From: Pleodorina starrii
Lineage: Eukaryota > Chlorophyta > Chlorophyceae > Chlamydomonadales > Volvocaceae
NCBI GenBank assembly: GCA_030267565.1
Contig: BRXU01000032.1
Coordinates: forward strand, 496,001 to 560,000
Reading direction: 5' to 3'
DNA length: 64,000 nucleotides
Both the position numbers and the translations under genes were made by a program. Position 1 is the first letter of the stretch; each line of letters begins with the position of its first letter. Of the stretch, positions 50,029-60,460 are shown one piece after another. Below the pieces are notes generated by a model. It was given only the letters and a program-made list of their open reading frames with translations. It was not told where the DNA came from and searched no databases.

Positions 50029-50939
50029 CATTCATTCCATACTGGCAAGCGCCGTTTACATCACAATTCCTGAGCATCACTGCACCGCAGTCCTCGCCAT
50101 CCGCGCCAATGTTATTTGGCTCCCCTACACAGCGCAGTACGAAAGGGCTTGTTGTCAGCAGCAGATGGTAAGGAATTTATCTATTATATCTTACTGAACC
50201 CCGAATAACATATCGTTCTACCGCGTTTTGGAAGGGGAAGCAGCAAAGGCTTATCTATGCCGCGGATGCGAAGATAGGAGCCAGGCTGACAGTGCAAATT
50301 GTACCGTCCTACTTACCTGGATACCAGGCGGTAAAATTTGCTGCCGTCCCCGCAGGTTGATCCACCATGGACCACTACGTACGCAAGCAATAACAAACCC
50401 AGGGAGTCAATGAGTTTCCAATTTTCATTCGATTTCCAGAACCAATTCCAGATCTGTGAACTGTTCGTAGGGGGAAAGGCCGACTCATGACAGGGTGATG
50501 ACAGGGTTCGCCGCCCGTCGTCCAATAATAATTATAAATACCATTCATACTACAAGAATCAGCGAAGGTAGGCGTCCAAGCGTCTTTACGACTCACCATG
50601 TTCTTTCGCAACTCGAAGAAGCCCACGAAAATCGGCTTGGGGTTATTGATATCCAGTTGTGCCCGGTAGACGGTATTTGCTAGCACCTTCTTGACGACTG
50701 CAATGCAACAGCAATGACAATCATGTAAACAATGTGTATATCTCATCAATCACACTGTCATATCATGTACATACCGTTGTTGAATTCAGTGTCGCTAGTG
50801 AATGTTGCCAGGTCACCATTCGGCATGAGCGCTCTGCATCTGTCGCGTGCGCGGCTCCAGAGTTGGGCTGTGCTCATGAAGACGGCGAAGGGACGTTCCG
50901 ACTCGGCGGTAACCAGTAGAGGCTGAATGGGTGCGAAGC
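50029..50939 (-). CDS. Giant extracellular-protein gene, first C-type lectin domain
   Basis: Exons 50775-50939 (PFAVFMSTAQLWSRARDRCR... to TSDTEFNN), 50597-50697 (VVKKVLANT... to FVGFFELRKNM), 50317-50374 (WSMVDQPAGTAANFTAWYP) and 50029-50124 (GEPNNIGADGEDCGAVMLRN...). All joins are in phase and rebuild a textbook C-type lectin domain: WYPGEPNN with a mannose-type EPN triplet, EDC, and the terminal Cys pattern. The canonical WND triplet is not obvious. Carbohydrate binding is inferred. The introns hold nothing else I recognise. Confidence 0.85.
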
Positions 50940-51295
50940 CTGAAGGAAACATCACAATGTTAACATCAGCAGCTTCCCCCAAATGCAGGTATGTACGCAC
51001 TTGGGAGAACAGGTGCCAGTGGGCATGTCATCTTCACGCGTGGTGACATTCTGATGGGCTGATGGGCTAATGGGCTATCCTAACAGTGCATGATACAATA
51101 ATTGGGTACACACATGCACAGTCGATGGGGCCAGCTGTCCGATCCGTGGCTTGCACATTCCTCATGCAAGAAATTTGGCTCGTCGTTTATGCCTAACCAC
51201 TACCACACAAATTATTTGGGCATTCATCACCATACATATTGGGGCTCGTACGACTGGCCATGGGTGGGGACCTAACCCCTGCCTCACACGCCTAC

Positions 51296-52710
51296 CTTTG
51301 CAAAGAGGTCGGAGGTTGGCGTCACACGACATGAGTGTAGCGCCACTTTGTGCCTGCGGCTGAAGATCCAATGCATTGCATGCACCGCCACTGCTGAAGT
51401 CAGGCTGGCCCAATGCCCACGGAACGTAATAGCCGAATGGTCCGGTGGGGACATCATCCGTAAGTAGTGTTGGTGACTGACAGCACTTGAACTCTGTAGG
51501 GAAGAATTGCATACAGGAGGTACTCTCAACGAAAAACAAACACGGATACCTCCTGCAGCATGTCATGGCTTCTTCATCATTACCAAGTAGACATTTCATC
51601 CAATAATAACCGTGCACCCCCAGAATGCTCGGATGTTTACCACATATACATGGCCAGGGCATGCTCTGCTACCGCTATACATATATATAATGATAACATA
51701 TAAATAGTCTCCGCCCAAACAGTAAGGAAGTCAAAGAAGCATCTCGGTAGCATGCATTTCAATACATGTAAGGAAACAAGGAAGCAAGGAGTCCACCAAG
51801 AGGACGCATGTTCCCTAACTCGACATAGTTGGCCAGGCGGCGCAGAGTGACAGATTGTCTGCTGGCACGCAGCCCACGGTAAATAAAAAAAGGCCTTAAA
51901 CAAACTCACGTCACTGCAAGCTGACTTCCCCACAAACACACATGCCTTCATAGGACATGCCTGAGGTCCCCGTCACTGAAAGAATCTGCATTATTATAAA
52001 GGCTTATTCGGAGGCAATCTCAGGCAGATTATGGCCTCAGCTTCCGTCGCCAAAGGGCGGCTTAAGGGCGGCTAATGAACCAATCTTCTAATGCACCCCC
52101 TGCCCCCCACACCACCAGTTCACCGTAGCGCAAGGCGCCGTTGTATACGAGCTTGAGTGAGGTCATGATCTCATCACTGTTGCAAGATATGTTGTGCCGG
52201 TCCATGTAGACCGGTTGTCCCCCACCGTTGCTGTTGTAATCCGTGTAGCGTGTGGTACATACATTTATTGGGCTAACCGTAGGGCAGCAGGTGCTGTCGA
52301 TGAATGCCCTGCACACGACGGTTGATCCAAGGTTACAGCGGCTTCGGCTCTGGCAATTCAAGCCACCAGACCATGTTTACTCGCCATATGTATTGTGACC
52401 TCAGGTGACCTAATTTGGTTTCAAGAATGGACCTACGAAGCCCAGAACGAGGCGTTCACATTGCGAGTTACATGACAACCATGTTCGTACCTGTCATCCT
52501 GAGTGCCGAACTTCCACGACCGCAATGCCATGCCAGTAGGACATGTGATCGGCAATTTCGACAACGTACTTGAGTCACCGGTCTTTGAGGCGTCCCACGC
52601 CGTTTTGACGGTCGTGGTGACACACTGGCTGGTATTTTGCGTCAGGGTTCCCCGGAAGCAGCCAATTGTGTAATCCCATTGCTTGTTGCTGTTGGTGTTT
52701 AACTTGAGGC
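51296..52710 (-). CDS. Giant extracellular-protein gene, two Cys-rich modules
   Basis: Exons 52491-52710 (LKLNTNSNKQWDYTIGCFRG... to SWKFGTQDDR), 52124-52308 (AFIDSTCCPTVSPINVCTTR... to KLVYNGALRY) and 51296-51493 (EFKCCQSPTLLTDDV... to CDANLRPLCK). Phase-correct splicing completes module 1 as ITCPTGMALRSWKF...STCC and module 2 as MDRHNISCNSDEIMTSLKLV...RYEFKCC, so each module is split by an intron before its Cys pair. The last exon ends in a further Cys-rich stretch and joins in phase to 50775-50939. The intron 51494-52123 shows nothing else. Confidence 0.8.
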
Positions 52711-52862
52711 CTGCACGAACAAGACATTATTGGGCAATAAATCCGCCGCTGCGTGCTGCTGCTGCCAGTGCCCGTCCGCATGTCAACACTGCAAAACTGT
52801 AATGACGTTGTATTAAGACAGAACTCTGGAATTAAAGCAAACGTACTTGTCATGGCCGCGCC

Positions 52863-52987
52863 AGCCATGCGCTTTGACCAGGGATCGAACCGGCGACCTC
52901 CCGGACACGAGGTCGTACGGCATAGGTCTCGATACCAATTGTAAGCAGTAAAGGCTTATCCCGCGGATGTCAGGAGCCAGGCTTACA
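52863..52987 (-). mobile_element. Truncated copy of the 250-bp LTR element
   Basis: On the minus strand, one LTR (52940-52987, 48 bp, TGTAAGC...GCTTACA) is followed by the primer-site-like ttggtatcgagacc and the tRNA-like core up to gcgcatggct, then homology stops. A 3'-truncated copy, intronic, just after the donor of exon 52997-53053. No target duplication can be defined. Confidence 0.85.
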
Positions 52988-52996
52988 CTCACGCAC

Positions 52997-53598
52997 CATG
53001 AGTGTGTCGCTCAGCACTGCGACAAGATCATCGCGGCCGTCACCAGTAACATCCTGCAAATGCGACAGGCACGACCAATTATTAGAACGTCGTCTGTGTA
53101 GCATTGCTCGGTAGCGTGCAAGAGCAGGTGGTTTGAGAGGGACGCCGGGTACATACCAAGCTGGGGAACCAACGGCCAGCCGGCTATCTCGCTAGCCGAT
53201 GACCTACCGCGAGGAGAAGCACCTGTGGCTTGTCCATGACGCCAAAAGAAACGGCGGCGCTGGTCTCAAACCTGCTACTCCAAGGCTGGCTGAGGGAAGC
53301 ATGCCCCACCAGTGTGCCATCATTCTTGTACGAAACCATCAGCACGTCCTGATAGGAACGAAAACAAAGGACCAGGTAATCAGCGTGCCATGCCGTGCAT
53401 ATCCAGAAGCGAGAGATGCGCATATGGTATCCATAAACGGAGAGTTTTGACATACCCGGTTTCCACTTTTCAAGTCGGCGCCGAGCTTTCCAGTCAATAA
53501 AGAGGTGACCCCGCCGGGCGTTGGAGTAACAGTGACGCCATTGACCCAAGGGTCGGCGCATACTGCCCGTGAAGGTCGATCCAGCGAAAGTGGTGGCG
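52997..53598 (-). CDS. Giant extracellular-protein gene, FG-GAP-like exons
   Basis: Exons 53456-53598 (AVCADPWVNGVTVTPTPGG...), 53208-53348 (DVLMVSYKNDGTLVGHASLS...) and 52997-53053 (DVTGDGRDDLVAVLSDTLM), all in phase and joined in phase to the third SRCR domain. DVTGDGRDDLV is a classical FG-GAP calcium-binding core. The next junction (to 52710) is out of frame as drawn, so a small exon is missing in 52711-52996, where the LTR-element fragment sits. Confidence 0.8.
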
Positions 53599-53733
53599 CT
53601 GCAGGCACGGGAATGGGTGAAACGGGTCGAGGACAGAAAATGTATAAATTTACGCCGCCGCCAACGACCTGGCGATTGTGCAAGGGGGCTTTTCGTTTCA
53701 GTTTTTCGATATTCTAGTCATGCGTCAACCACT

Positions 53734-53870
53734 CGTAAACCCTTGCCTTGAGGACTTGGTGGCCCCGTGCTACGTCGGACGCCGAGGCAGGACGGCTCAC
53801 CCTAGCGGGAAGTGTAAGCCAGCAGGATATTGCGTATCCGCTGCTGGATATGCACTTTGCTGCTAAACTA
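53734..53870 (+). mobile_element. Diverged 3' part of an LTR element related to the 250-bp family
   Basis: gtaaacccttgc, ggccccgtgc, ggacgccgaggcaggacggc and agtgtaagcc occur in the same order as in the 250-bp element. The LTR that follows differs after TGTAAGCC, so this is a related subfamily or an old copy. Intronic. Confidence 0.65.
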
Positions 53871-53921
53871 CCATCATAACTCTGACAACAAACAGTAACT
53901 CGCACGCCTCACTCAACTTAC

Positions 53922-54587
53922 TTCTGTAACAAGTGAGGCGCAGGGCGGAGCTTGTGGTGCAGCTGGATACTGCAAACCCGAGGGTGCAGTCTGCAATGGT
54001 TGCCTCTGTTCCCAAGCATGATACGCTGCCAATTTGCGGACGCGTGGATGACGTAGAGTCAGAATCCGGCGCCAGTCGGGCTCCCTGTAGGACCGACGTC
54101 GCAAATCCCAGTTGCCTGCGTACAACAGCGTGGAACGAAACAGAGAGGAATGATCGACTGGAGAATGTGCATGATGCACGGACCGACCGTCGCCGCTCAC
54201 TATGTTCTGTCGTAGCTAGGACACCGACTGACTAGGTTTCCAGTCAGCAGATGCACGGACCGACCTGCACATAACGATGGCGGCTTCCGGAGCGACCAAA
54301 GTGCCGTCGCACTGGGCCACTCGTCCCCAGTTTCCGTTCAGGTTGACCTCTGGGATGGGAGAACGGCGGAAGGAAGGTAGGGCCAAGTCAGGGGAATATG
54401 CATGGCCACATGGAGCAAGCCAGCCAGAACTAATTAAATACAGCACGCACGCACAACGGGAGAGCAGACAGGCATATATGCAGGCCTGTACCCGCTATGA
54501 TGACGGCAAATACGCGCACTGATGAGGCGGACTCACCGACACGGCCCTCATACGGATTGGAGCCCGCAACGACGCGCAGAGTGAAGT
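53922..54587 (-). CDS. Giant extracellular-protein gene, third SRCR domain
   Basis: Exons 54537-54587 (NFTLRVVAGSNPYEGRV), 54265-54349 (EVNLNGNWGRVAQCDGTLVA...) and 53922-54115 (QLGFATSVLQGARLAPDSDS... to TCYR). All joins keep phase and rebuild LRVV.G..P.EGRVEV...WG.V...MCRQLGF...VSCLGTEATIADC, a complete scavenger-receptor Cys-rich domain. Donors are GTGAGT, GTCGGT and GTAAGT. SRCR proteins are known from Chlamydomonas; the ligand is unknown. Confidence 0.88.
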
Positions 54588-54916
54588 CTGCGAGATAGGT
54601 CGATGGGCAGCAGGCAGGCATATAGGTAGGTGGGCGGTTATGTATATATAAAGCACAAGCAAGGCACGTGAAAAAGGCAAGTTCCACAACCAACGTTTGC
54701 AAAAACGGGTGTGTGGCAGATCGAAGAGCAGCAAGTTGGTGTTTCGCGCTTCCACCTCCACCCCACGCATCTTTCACCATGTATAACATGACCAAGGTAC
54801 GCCATTGTGATACCAAATCTAACGTGCATCTTACGCAAGCACCCGAATTGGCAGCGCAGCGCTTGGGGAGAAGAGGATCCACTGTCCAAATGCAGTGCGC
54901 CTGTATGTTTACTTAC

Positions 54917-56379
54917 TTGCGGGAACACACGCCACTCCCGCCGCGCCGCTGGAGCGCTGACCGCTCGTAATGCTGGTGCGCTCGCAGGCGCCAATGTTGG
55001 ACTCGTCTCCCCGGCAATTCAGGCCCCAGATTTTGGTAATCGGGTTGTTGTTGGCGTAGGGTAAACTCGAAAGTACGCGAGCGGCTGGAGAGGAGCACAT
55101 AATACGTCAGAAGGGTAATTAGTAAAGACAGCACGAGTAACCAGAAGAGATGCAGCAGCTCGATTGATCCACTGTAATATGAACATGCGCGAGCTGCCTC
55201 ACAATCCTTTATTCGTTCGGCTACCCAGTCATGTCCTAACATATCTACTACAAATAGTGCAATGGTAGGCGTGTGGATGCTGAACAGTGCCTGTCCGCAT
55301 ACAAGCCTAGCACTGACGAGCCATCCGCCGGGCGACAGGCCGGGCGACGGAGTCGACTGACCTGAGGATGGGAATCCGAGCTGCCGACTGCGGGCGGGGG
55401 AGGAACGGATGCCAACGATACATACCGAAAACAGTTATCAGGAACTGCTCGTTTAGTGCCATACGATCTGGCTCAGAAATGAATCACCACCCTCCCTAGC
55501 AAGCTTTATCTTCTAAATGCATGAGGATGTGTGGGGGGGACAACAGCCCTGCATACTCAGCCCATTAAGAATGCCCGCGCGTCGCTAGCCCATGGCGATC
55601 CGACGTAGGCATGCCAGTAGTGTTATGACAGACATGTGTATGTGCGTGCGTGTACCAGAAGTAGCTACGTGCACACCGCAAGCATACATGCGCAACGGAT
55701 GGGACTGCTCACCAAATGACTCGGGCGTTGTCTTCATCAAACCCAGCGTCGTCAATGTTGCTCCAACTGAGGACAAGTGGAAACAGGACAGCAGACCGAC
55801 CGGCGTATGGCGATCAATGGATGAACAAGCACACGCGCCTGCGGGACAGGACGCCCCTCCGGCGAGCACCGAGCCATCCATGCATCCATGCGAGGAATGA
55901 ACTTCAGTCCATCCCCCGGACGCCACCCGAGCGAGCAGGTGCTCCTTTACACCCGCGGCAGGTTTGTCATAGCAGCGTAAAAGCCTCGGACTGTTCGATG
56001 GTGCACGGCATCTCCAGCAGCAGTGCGTTTCTGTTGTCGCACAGAAGTAGGCTACTTGCGTCATGCATTGCGCCGTGTGGCCATCCGGTCTATGGCTGCT
56101 GGCAGCTGAAGTTGCACTTTATAATGAGCGACCGCTGGACGGATGTATTGAGTGGCTAAGTATTATCTATCGGGGGTGTCTGCTGCCGTTCGCCTCGGTC
56201 CACACACGATGTGTATGTGCCGTTCGGAGGCAGGACGCATGAATGTACCTTCCGTCAACAAAGACCTCAACGCGGCCTTGCATGCCACCGGCGATGGTGT
56301 CAGCGAGGCGAAGCTTGAGCTCCGGCTCATAACATGACACGCCGACGAGCCTGCCTCCCGCACAGCTGTCGGTGTAAGT
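54917..56379 (-). CDS. Giant extracellular-protein gene, second SRCR domain
   Basis: Exons 56249-56379 (TYTDSCAGGRLVGVSCYEPE... to GRVEVFVDG), 55713-55766 (WSNIDDAGFDEDNARVIC) and 54917-55065 (LPYANNNPITKIWGLNCRGD... to CVPA). Phase is kept throughout. The first exon closes SRCR 1 (SCAGGRLVGVSCY) and opens SRCR 2 (LKLRLADTIAGGMQGRVEVF). The usual WGTVC is not seen, so a short exon may be missing in 55767-56248. The introns hold nothing else recognised. Confidence 0.83.
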
Positions 56380-56784
56380 CTGCGGCCGGTGAGCGAGAAA
56401 GTTAGGCGCCCGGGAGCGGAATATTGGATTGGACGGACGTCACTCGACAAGTTACAACTAGCTTGTCACGGCAGATGTTACGTACAGGATTCTATACGTT
56501 ACGTACAGCAGAGAAGATGGAGAGAGCGAGAAGGAAAGGGAGATAGGCGCTGCCGCCGTTATGGTTTGGGCGCTTCCGATTCTTTTAGTGAAAGTGACAT
56601 TTTTAGACCTCCAGCCATCGCACTGCCCACATTACAGCCTAGTCACAGCCGCATGTTCAATGTGATGCTCGCTTGTCGAGTTGTGAATCGAATTGGCGCC
56701 CACTCCATCGCACCCTCCAGGCACGCAGCCGCACATACAGGAGCAGGACCCAACCTTCAGGTAGGGGCTGCAATGCAAGCTCAC

Positions 56785-58700
56785 CATGTTGCAGCTGAAG
56801 AACGAGGTGTCGGTCGACTTGCAGGTCATGTCGGTCGCCCCCACTTTCAAATCCGAGCGTGACCACGCGTCATCGGCCGTGTAACCCCGTTTGTACAACC
56901 GCGCGGCGTTTAACACAACGGCTGCACGGCTGGTAGGAAGGCCCAAATGTCTGCGCGCACATACAGCAAAGCGAGGGAGATTCAAGTTAATGGCGTTCGA
57001 GGGCAGTATCGGTTTAATTTCCACACATTCAAAGTCAATACTGTGCCTAGCCGCGTGGAGCAAGTGTCCTCTCCTTCGTTCGCCCGAGGGGAGCGAGAGC
57101 GGAACGTGGCTCCCCATTGCAGCCGGCGCCATTAAATGACAAGCGGTATCGTCAAGCATAGCGACACACTTACCTGCACACAACTGCAGCATCGGTCGCA
57201 TCGAAGTTATTCCTGCGGCAGAAGTGAAGGGCGGAAGTTGTGGCCAGAAAGCTTCTCGGTAGGATGGCACGTGATCCAACTTTTGAGCGCCTCGGGTGAC
57301 CATCAGACTGGGTACGTAGCGGGCCGTGAGGAAGATCATGATGCTCAAGGCGCCAGCCCTCCGGCCGTACTTGGTAACACTCGCGCGGACGCCGGGTGGT
57401 GGTGATCTATGTATCAGCACCAGCTCCTGGCCATTGCCGTTTTGAGGAATCGTGTCCTGGACAACTACTTGTTCGTTTGTGTTGGATAGGGACCCCGCCA
57501 TACATCGCGGCAGTGACACTATCGCGGCAGAGTTTGGGCGGACGGTAGTCGCCTCAAAGAAAGAGCGGGTTAGACCCCGCCCCACCCTCACAAGCTGATT
57601 CGAGGCCTGGGTTGCATGGCAGGCAGCGCCCGAGGGGCAGCGAGAACTTCTTCACGCGGAACCAACCCTCTATTTCCCCCCCCCCCCGATCTGCTGGTGG
57701 TAATCTTTCAGTTGATCTTGGCGGACCCCGGTCCCGGTCATGACCCGTGCAGTGGGCCGCGCCGTCCGGAATTACCGGTGGTAAGGCGCTTGTATGGGCC
57801 ACCTAATCTCCAATCAAGGCACCGACTGCCGTTCCTCCCCAACCACAGGGGTTCGGCCAGCATGGTCACCATGCCCCCGGAGGCACGGAAGATAAGCGCT
57901 ATTGGCAGACGCAAGACCGCACACATGTACTGCGTCAATCCCGAGAGGTATACGTGCTGGAGCTCGACAAGGATGCCTTTGTCGCGGCGGGATGGACTGG
58001 CGTGTTGGGGAGGCCCGCATGCCCCGAAACCCACATCTTGCCTTCCCAGACGGATGAAGTTACACATGAGTGAGGCACCTAAAACGGCAGGGCCCCGGGT
58101 GAGGAGATCGGAAACGCATATTTTCTGGCGCGTGCCGAGCGCGAATCGGCTGGTTAACCATGAGATCGGTGGTTGTGTGTAGGAAAAAGTAATTCCTGGA
58201 GTTGTATTGCCAGTACTGACATGTTGCCGCTTCGTGGCATGCCTAGAACCAGCCATTCAGGCATATTCGTGTATTGTGACCATGGCTCGCCTGCTTTCAA
58301 GGAAACCGACCCTCTTTCAGAGCTCGCAGCAGGTACCCTACGTCCCAGCTCCTTCTTCGCGGCAATGCAGCTGCTCATTTAAGATAAAATCAACTTGCAC
58401 ATATATCTTTATATATGAATTCTGTGTATGAAACGACGGATGCGCCTTGTGCTCCGTTCACAAAAAATGAGTGACCCCAAAAGAGTTACGGAGTCATCGG
58501 CGGTTCGGCGCACAACGCAAATTGAATCATTAAAGGGATGTCTAGCTGTATTGTTGCGGACCCACCAAGCGTGGCAAGTGCAGACCTTAAAACTTACGCG
58601 CACACAGTAGTCCACTCGGCGCCGGAAGATGACTGAAACTCGAGCCGCCCTGCAAACGTAGTGACGCCTGCTGGAAGATAATCGTCGACAAGGCGTATCT
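56785..58700 (-). CDS. Giant extracellular-protein gene, first SRCR domain
   Basis: Exons 58598-58700 (EIRLVDDYLPAGVTTFAGRL... to EWTTVC), 57174-57212 (a 39-nt exon, NNFDATDAAVVC) and 56785-56950 (HLGLPTSRAAVVLNAARLYK... to DTSFFSCNM). Spliced in phase they read GRLEF...WTTVCANNFDATDAAVVCRHLGL, a clear SRCR pattern. Donors are GTAAGT, GTAAGT and GTGAGC. The 1.4-kb intron 57213-58597 contains open stretches on both strands, which I do not count as genes. Confidence 0.87.
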
Positions 58701-58872
58701 CTGCGACGTAGGGAAACACACAAATGGTTGGCGCAAAAGGCAGGCATGGTGGATATCCAGGCATACGGCCTTTCAAGGGACAGCAGAGGGCAGCGGCGAA
58801 ACCTTTGACAACATGTAATAAGAGATGCAGCAACCAGCAGGATGCGAAGTCTGGACAAGTACCCGTTTCCAC

Positions 58873-58937
58873 CTACGTTGTGCGGTGGCCGTGCTCAGAA
58901 TCGCGGCAAGCGCCAAAGCGGCGCACAAAAGTCCCAT
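58873..58937 (-). CDS. Giant extracellular-protein gene, first exon with signal peptide
   Basis: ATG at 58937 opens MGLLCAALALAAILSTATA, a strong signal peptide with an Ala-x-Ala cleavage site, ending at a GTGGAA donor. It lies 170 nt before the first SRCR exon on the same strand, so I take it as the start of the giant gene. Direct joining to 58598-58700 is out of frame, so either a short exon or a shifted acceptor lies between them. Confidence 0.65.
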
Positions 58938-60237
58938 CTCTGCAAAGATGACCTCCTAAAGTCTGCCGATTGAAAGAAACATCTAGGAAAGTTGTCATGA
59001 CGGATTGCTGAATTCGTCCGATTTGCGGGACAGGCGCGCTGGTCTGAGGTCGAAGGCGAGGTTACGGTGTAATGTCGCATGGGTCTGTGGGTCGCTGATG
59101 TGTATCATACTTGAGATGTGGTTGGTTTGGAAGATGTATTTTATGGTTGGAATATTTCCATTGCGTTGATCTCCTGGCAGTCTGGTGGTTTGCATACCTG
59201 TGGTTGGTTTCTGGTACGGCAGTCATGATCTGTTGGTTCTTAAGGGTCATTTCGACGCTGTCCCAGCGTCTCGTGTCACGATTGACTGCTCGACGCTTAG
59301 TCGTAGCCTGATTCGCGACAGTGAGTATCATGTGAGGAATTAGGATCATTGGGCGAATGTAGCCCAGGCCTCTCGTGGAACGACGAGACCCGGAAATCGC
59401 GTACCGAGGAGCACTACTCGTTTGTAACGGAACCCTGACATATTTCGTAGTCAGACTACTGGCCGGTCTATGAATTGGGCTACGGAGCAGCGAGTTCGTC
59501 AGCCTGATGGTGCTACCTGATGGCGTTCCTTCGGCGGCTTTCCGTTATTCCAGCTTTGGTGCTGCAGGCGGAATATTCCTATCTGCTGCCATTGCTTCAC
59601 TTTCCTCCTTCTCTTTCTACCTTAACACCACAACCTTCTGGGTGCCGGCCACGCACGGTCAGAAGTAGGTGTAGTAGCCTGACACGAGACTCCAACCGAA
59701 GAAGTATTGTGGGCTGAAACCTGATATTGGCAATGGCAAGTTCGGATTCCTCCAGGTCGTTACAGGCTGCGCTGGCGATATTGGCGCTAGATCGGCCTCA
59801 GCCAGTCGGGACACCACCCGATGCCTACGATCACTGCGTACTACCGATAACTCGTCCACGTATTATTGACCTAGCAGCATGGAAGATAGCTCTCTTGCGC
59901 ATGCCCAGGAGCGCGGACCACGGACGCGCTCACTCGCCATCACCACCGATCATCGAGCAGATCAACCTCCCTGGAGAGAAAATATCCCATCGAATATCGC
60001 ACCGGAAACGCCTCCGCAAATATCAGACAAACACCCACAAAATAAACTATTCAACAGAAGGAGTTGGACTACGGAAAGGAACACATCAGCCAAAGACCCA
60101 ACTGACCCAAGGCCGGAAACCGGTAACCAACTAACCGCCATGGTAATACGCCAATCGGACGGTGCAGCAAACCAGCATGACAGCTGTCACGCCGCATTAC
60201 CGTACGCGCTGTGTTTCACACACTCTGAGCACCAAAA
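58938..60237. other. Intergenic region between host gene and LTR retrotransposon
   Basis: Should hold the promoter and 5' UTR of the host gene and probably the 3' LTR of the retrotransposon on the right. I see no TATA box I would defend and no gene. LTR ends cannot be set because the 5' LTR lies outside the window. Short open frames on both strands are not convincing. Confidence 0.4.
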
Positions 60238-60460
60238 CTCCCCCCCCAGCCGACAGAAACGGCGGAAGGCGCCGTAAGGGCGGCGAATACACAAGCGAAG
60301 AAACGCCAAGAGATAACGTGACGAACTCAGCCACCGAAAGGCTACTAGTTACGAGAAGGGAGGCAGAGCACTGCCGCAAAGCTGCTAATAATACGCGCGT
60401 GTCTCAGCGCCGTAACCGCCTCAATGTCCAACGGCCAAAGGCCTCCACGTCTACAAGAGC

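Noticed and set aside
56632..57591. 319-codon open frame on the minus strand
   Set aside because: Only the SRCR exons at 56785-56950 and 57174-57212 inside it are supported; the rest is intron that happens to be open, and the 57174 exon is read in another frame.
57213..58597. Additional genes in the large intron between SRCR exons
   Set aside because: Open frames on both strands lack splice sites, domains or coherent composition.
59331..60237. Defined 3' LTR of the right-hand retrotransposon
   Set aside because: A candidate polypurine tract is present, but without the 5' LTR no boundary or target duplication can be fixed.
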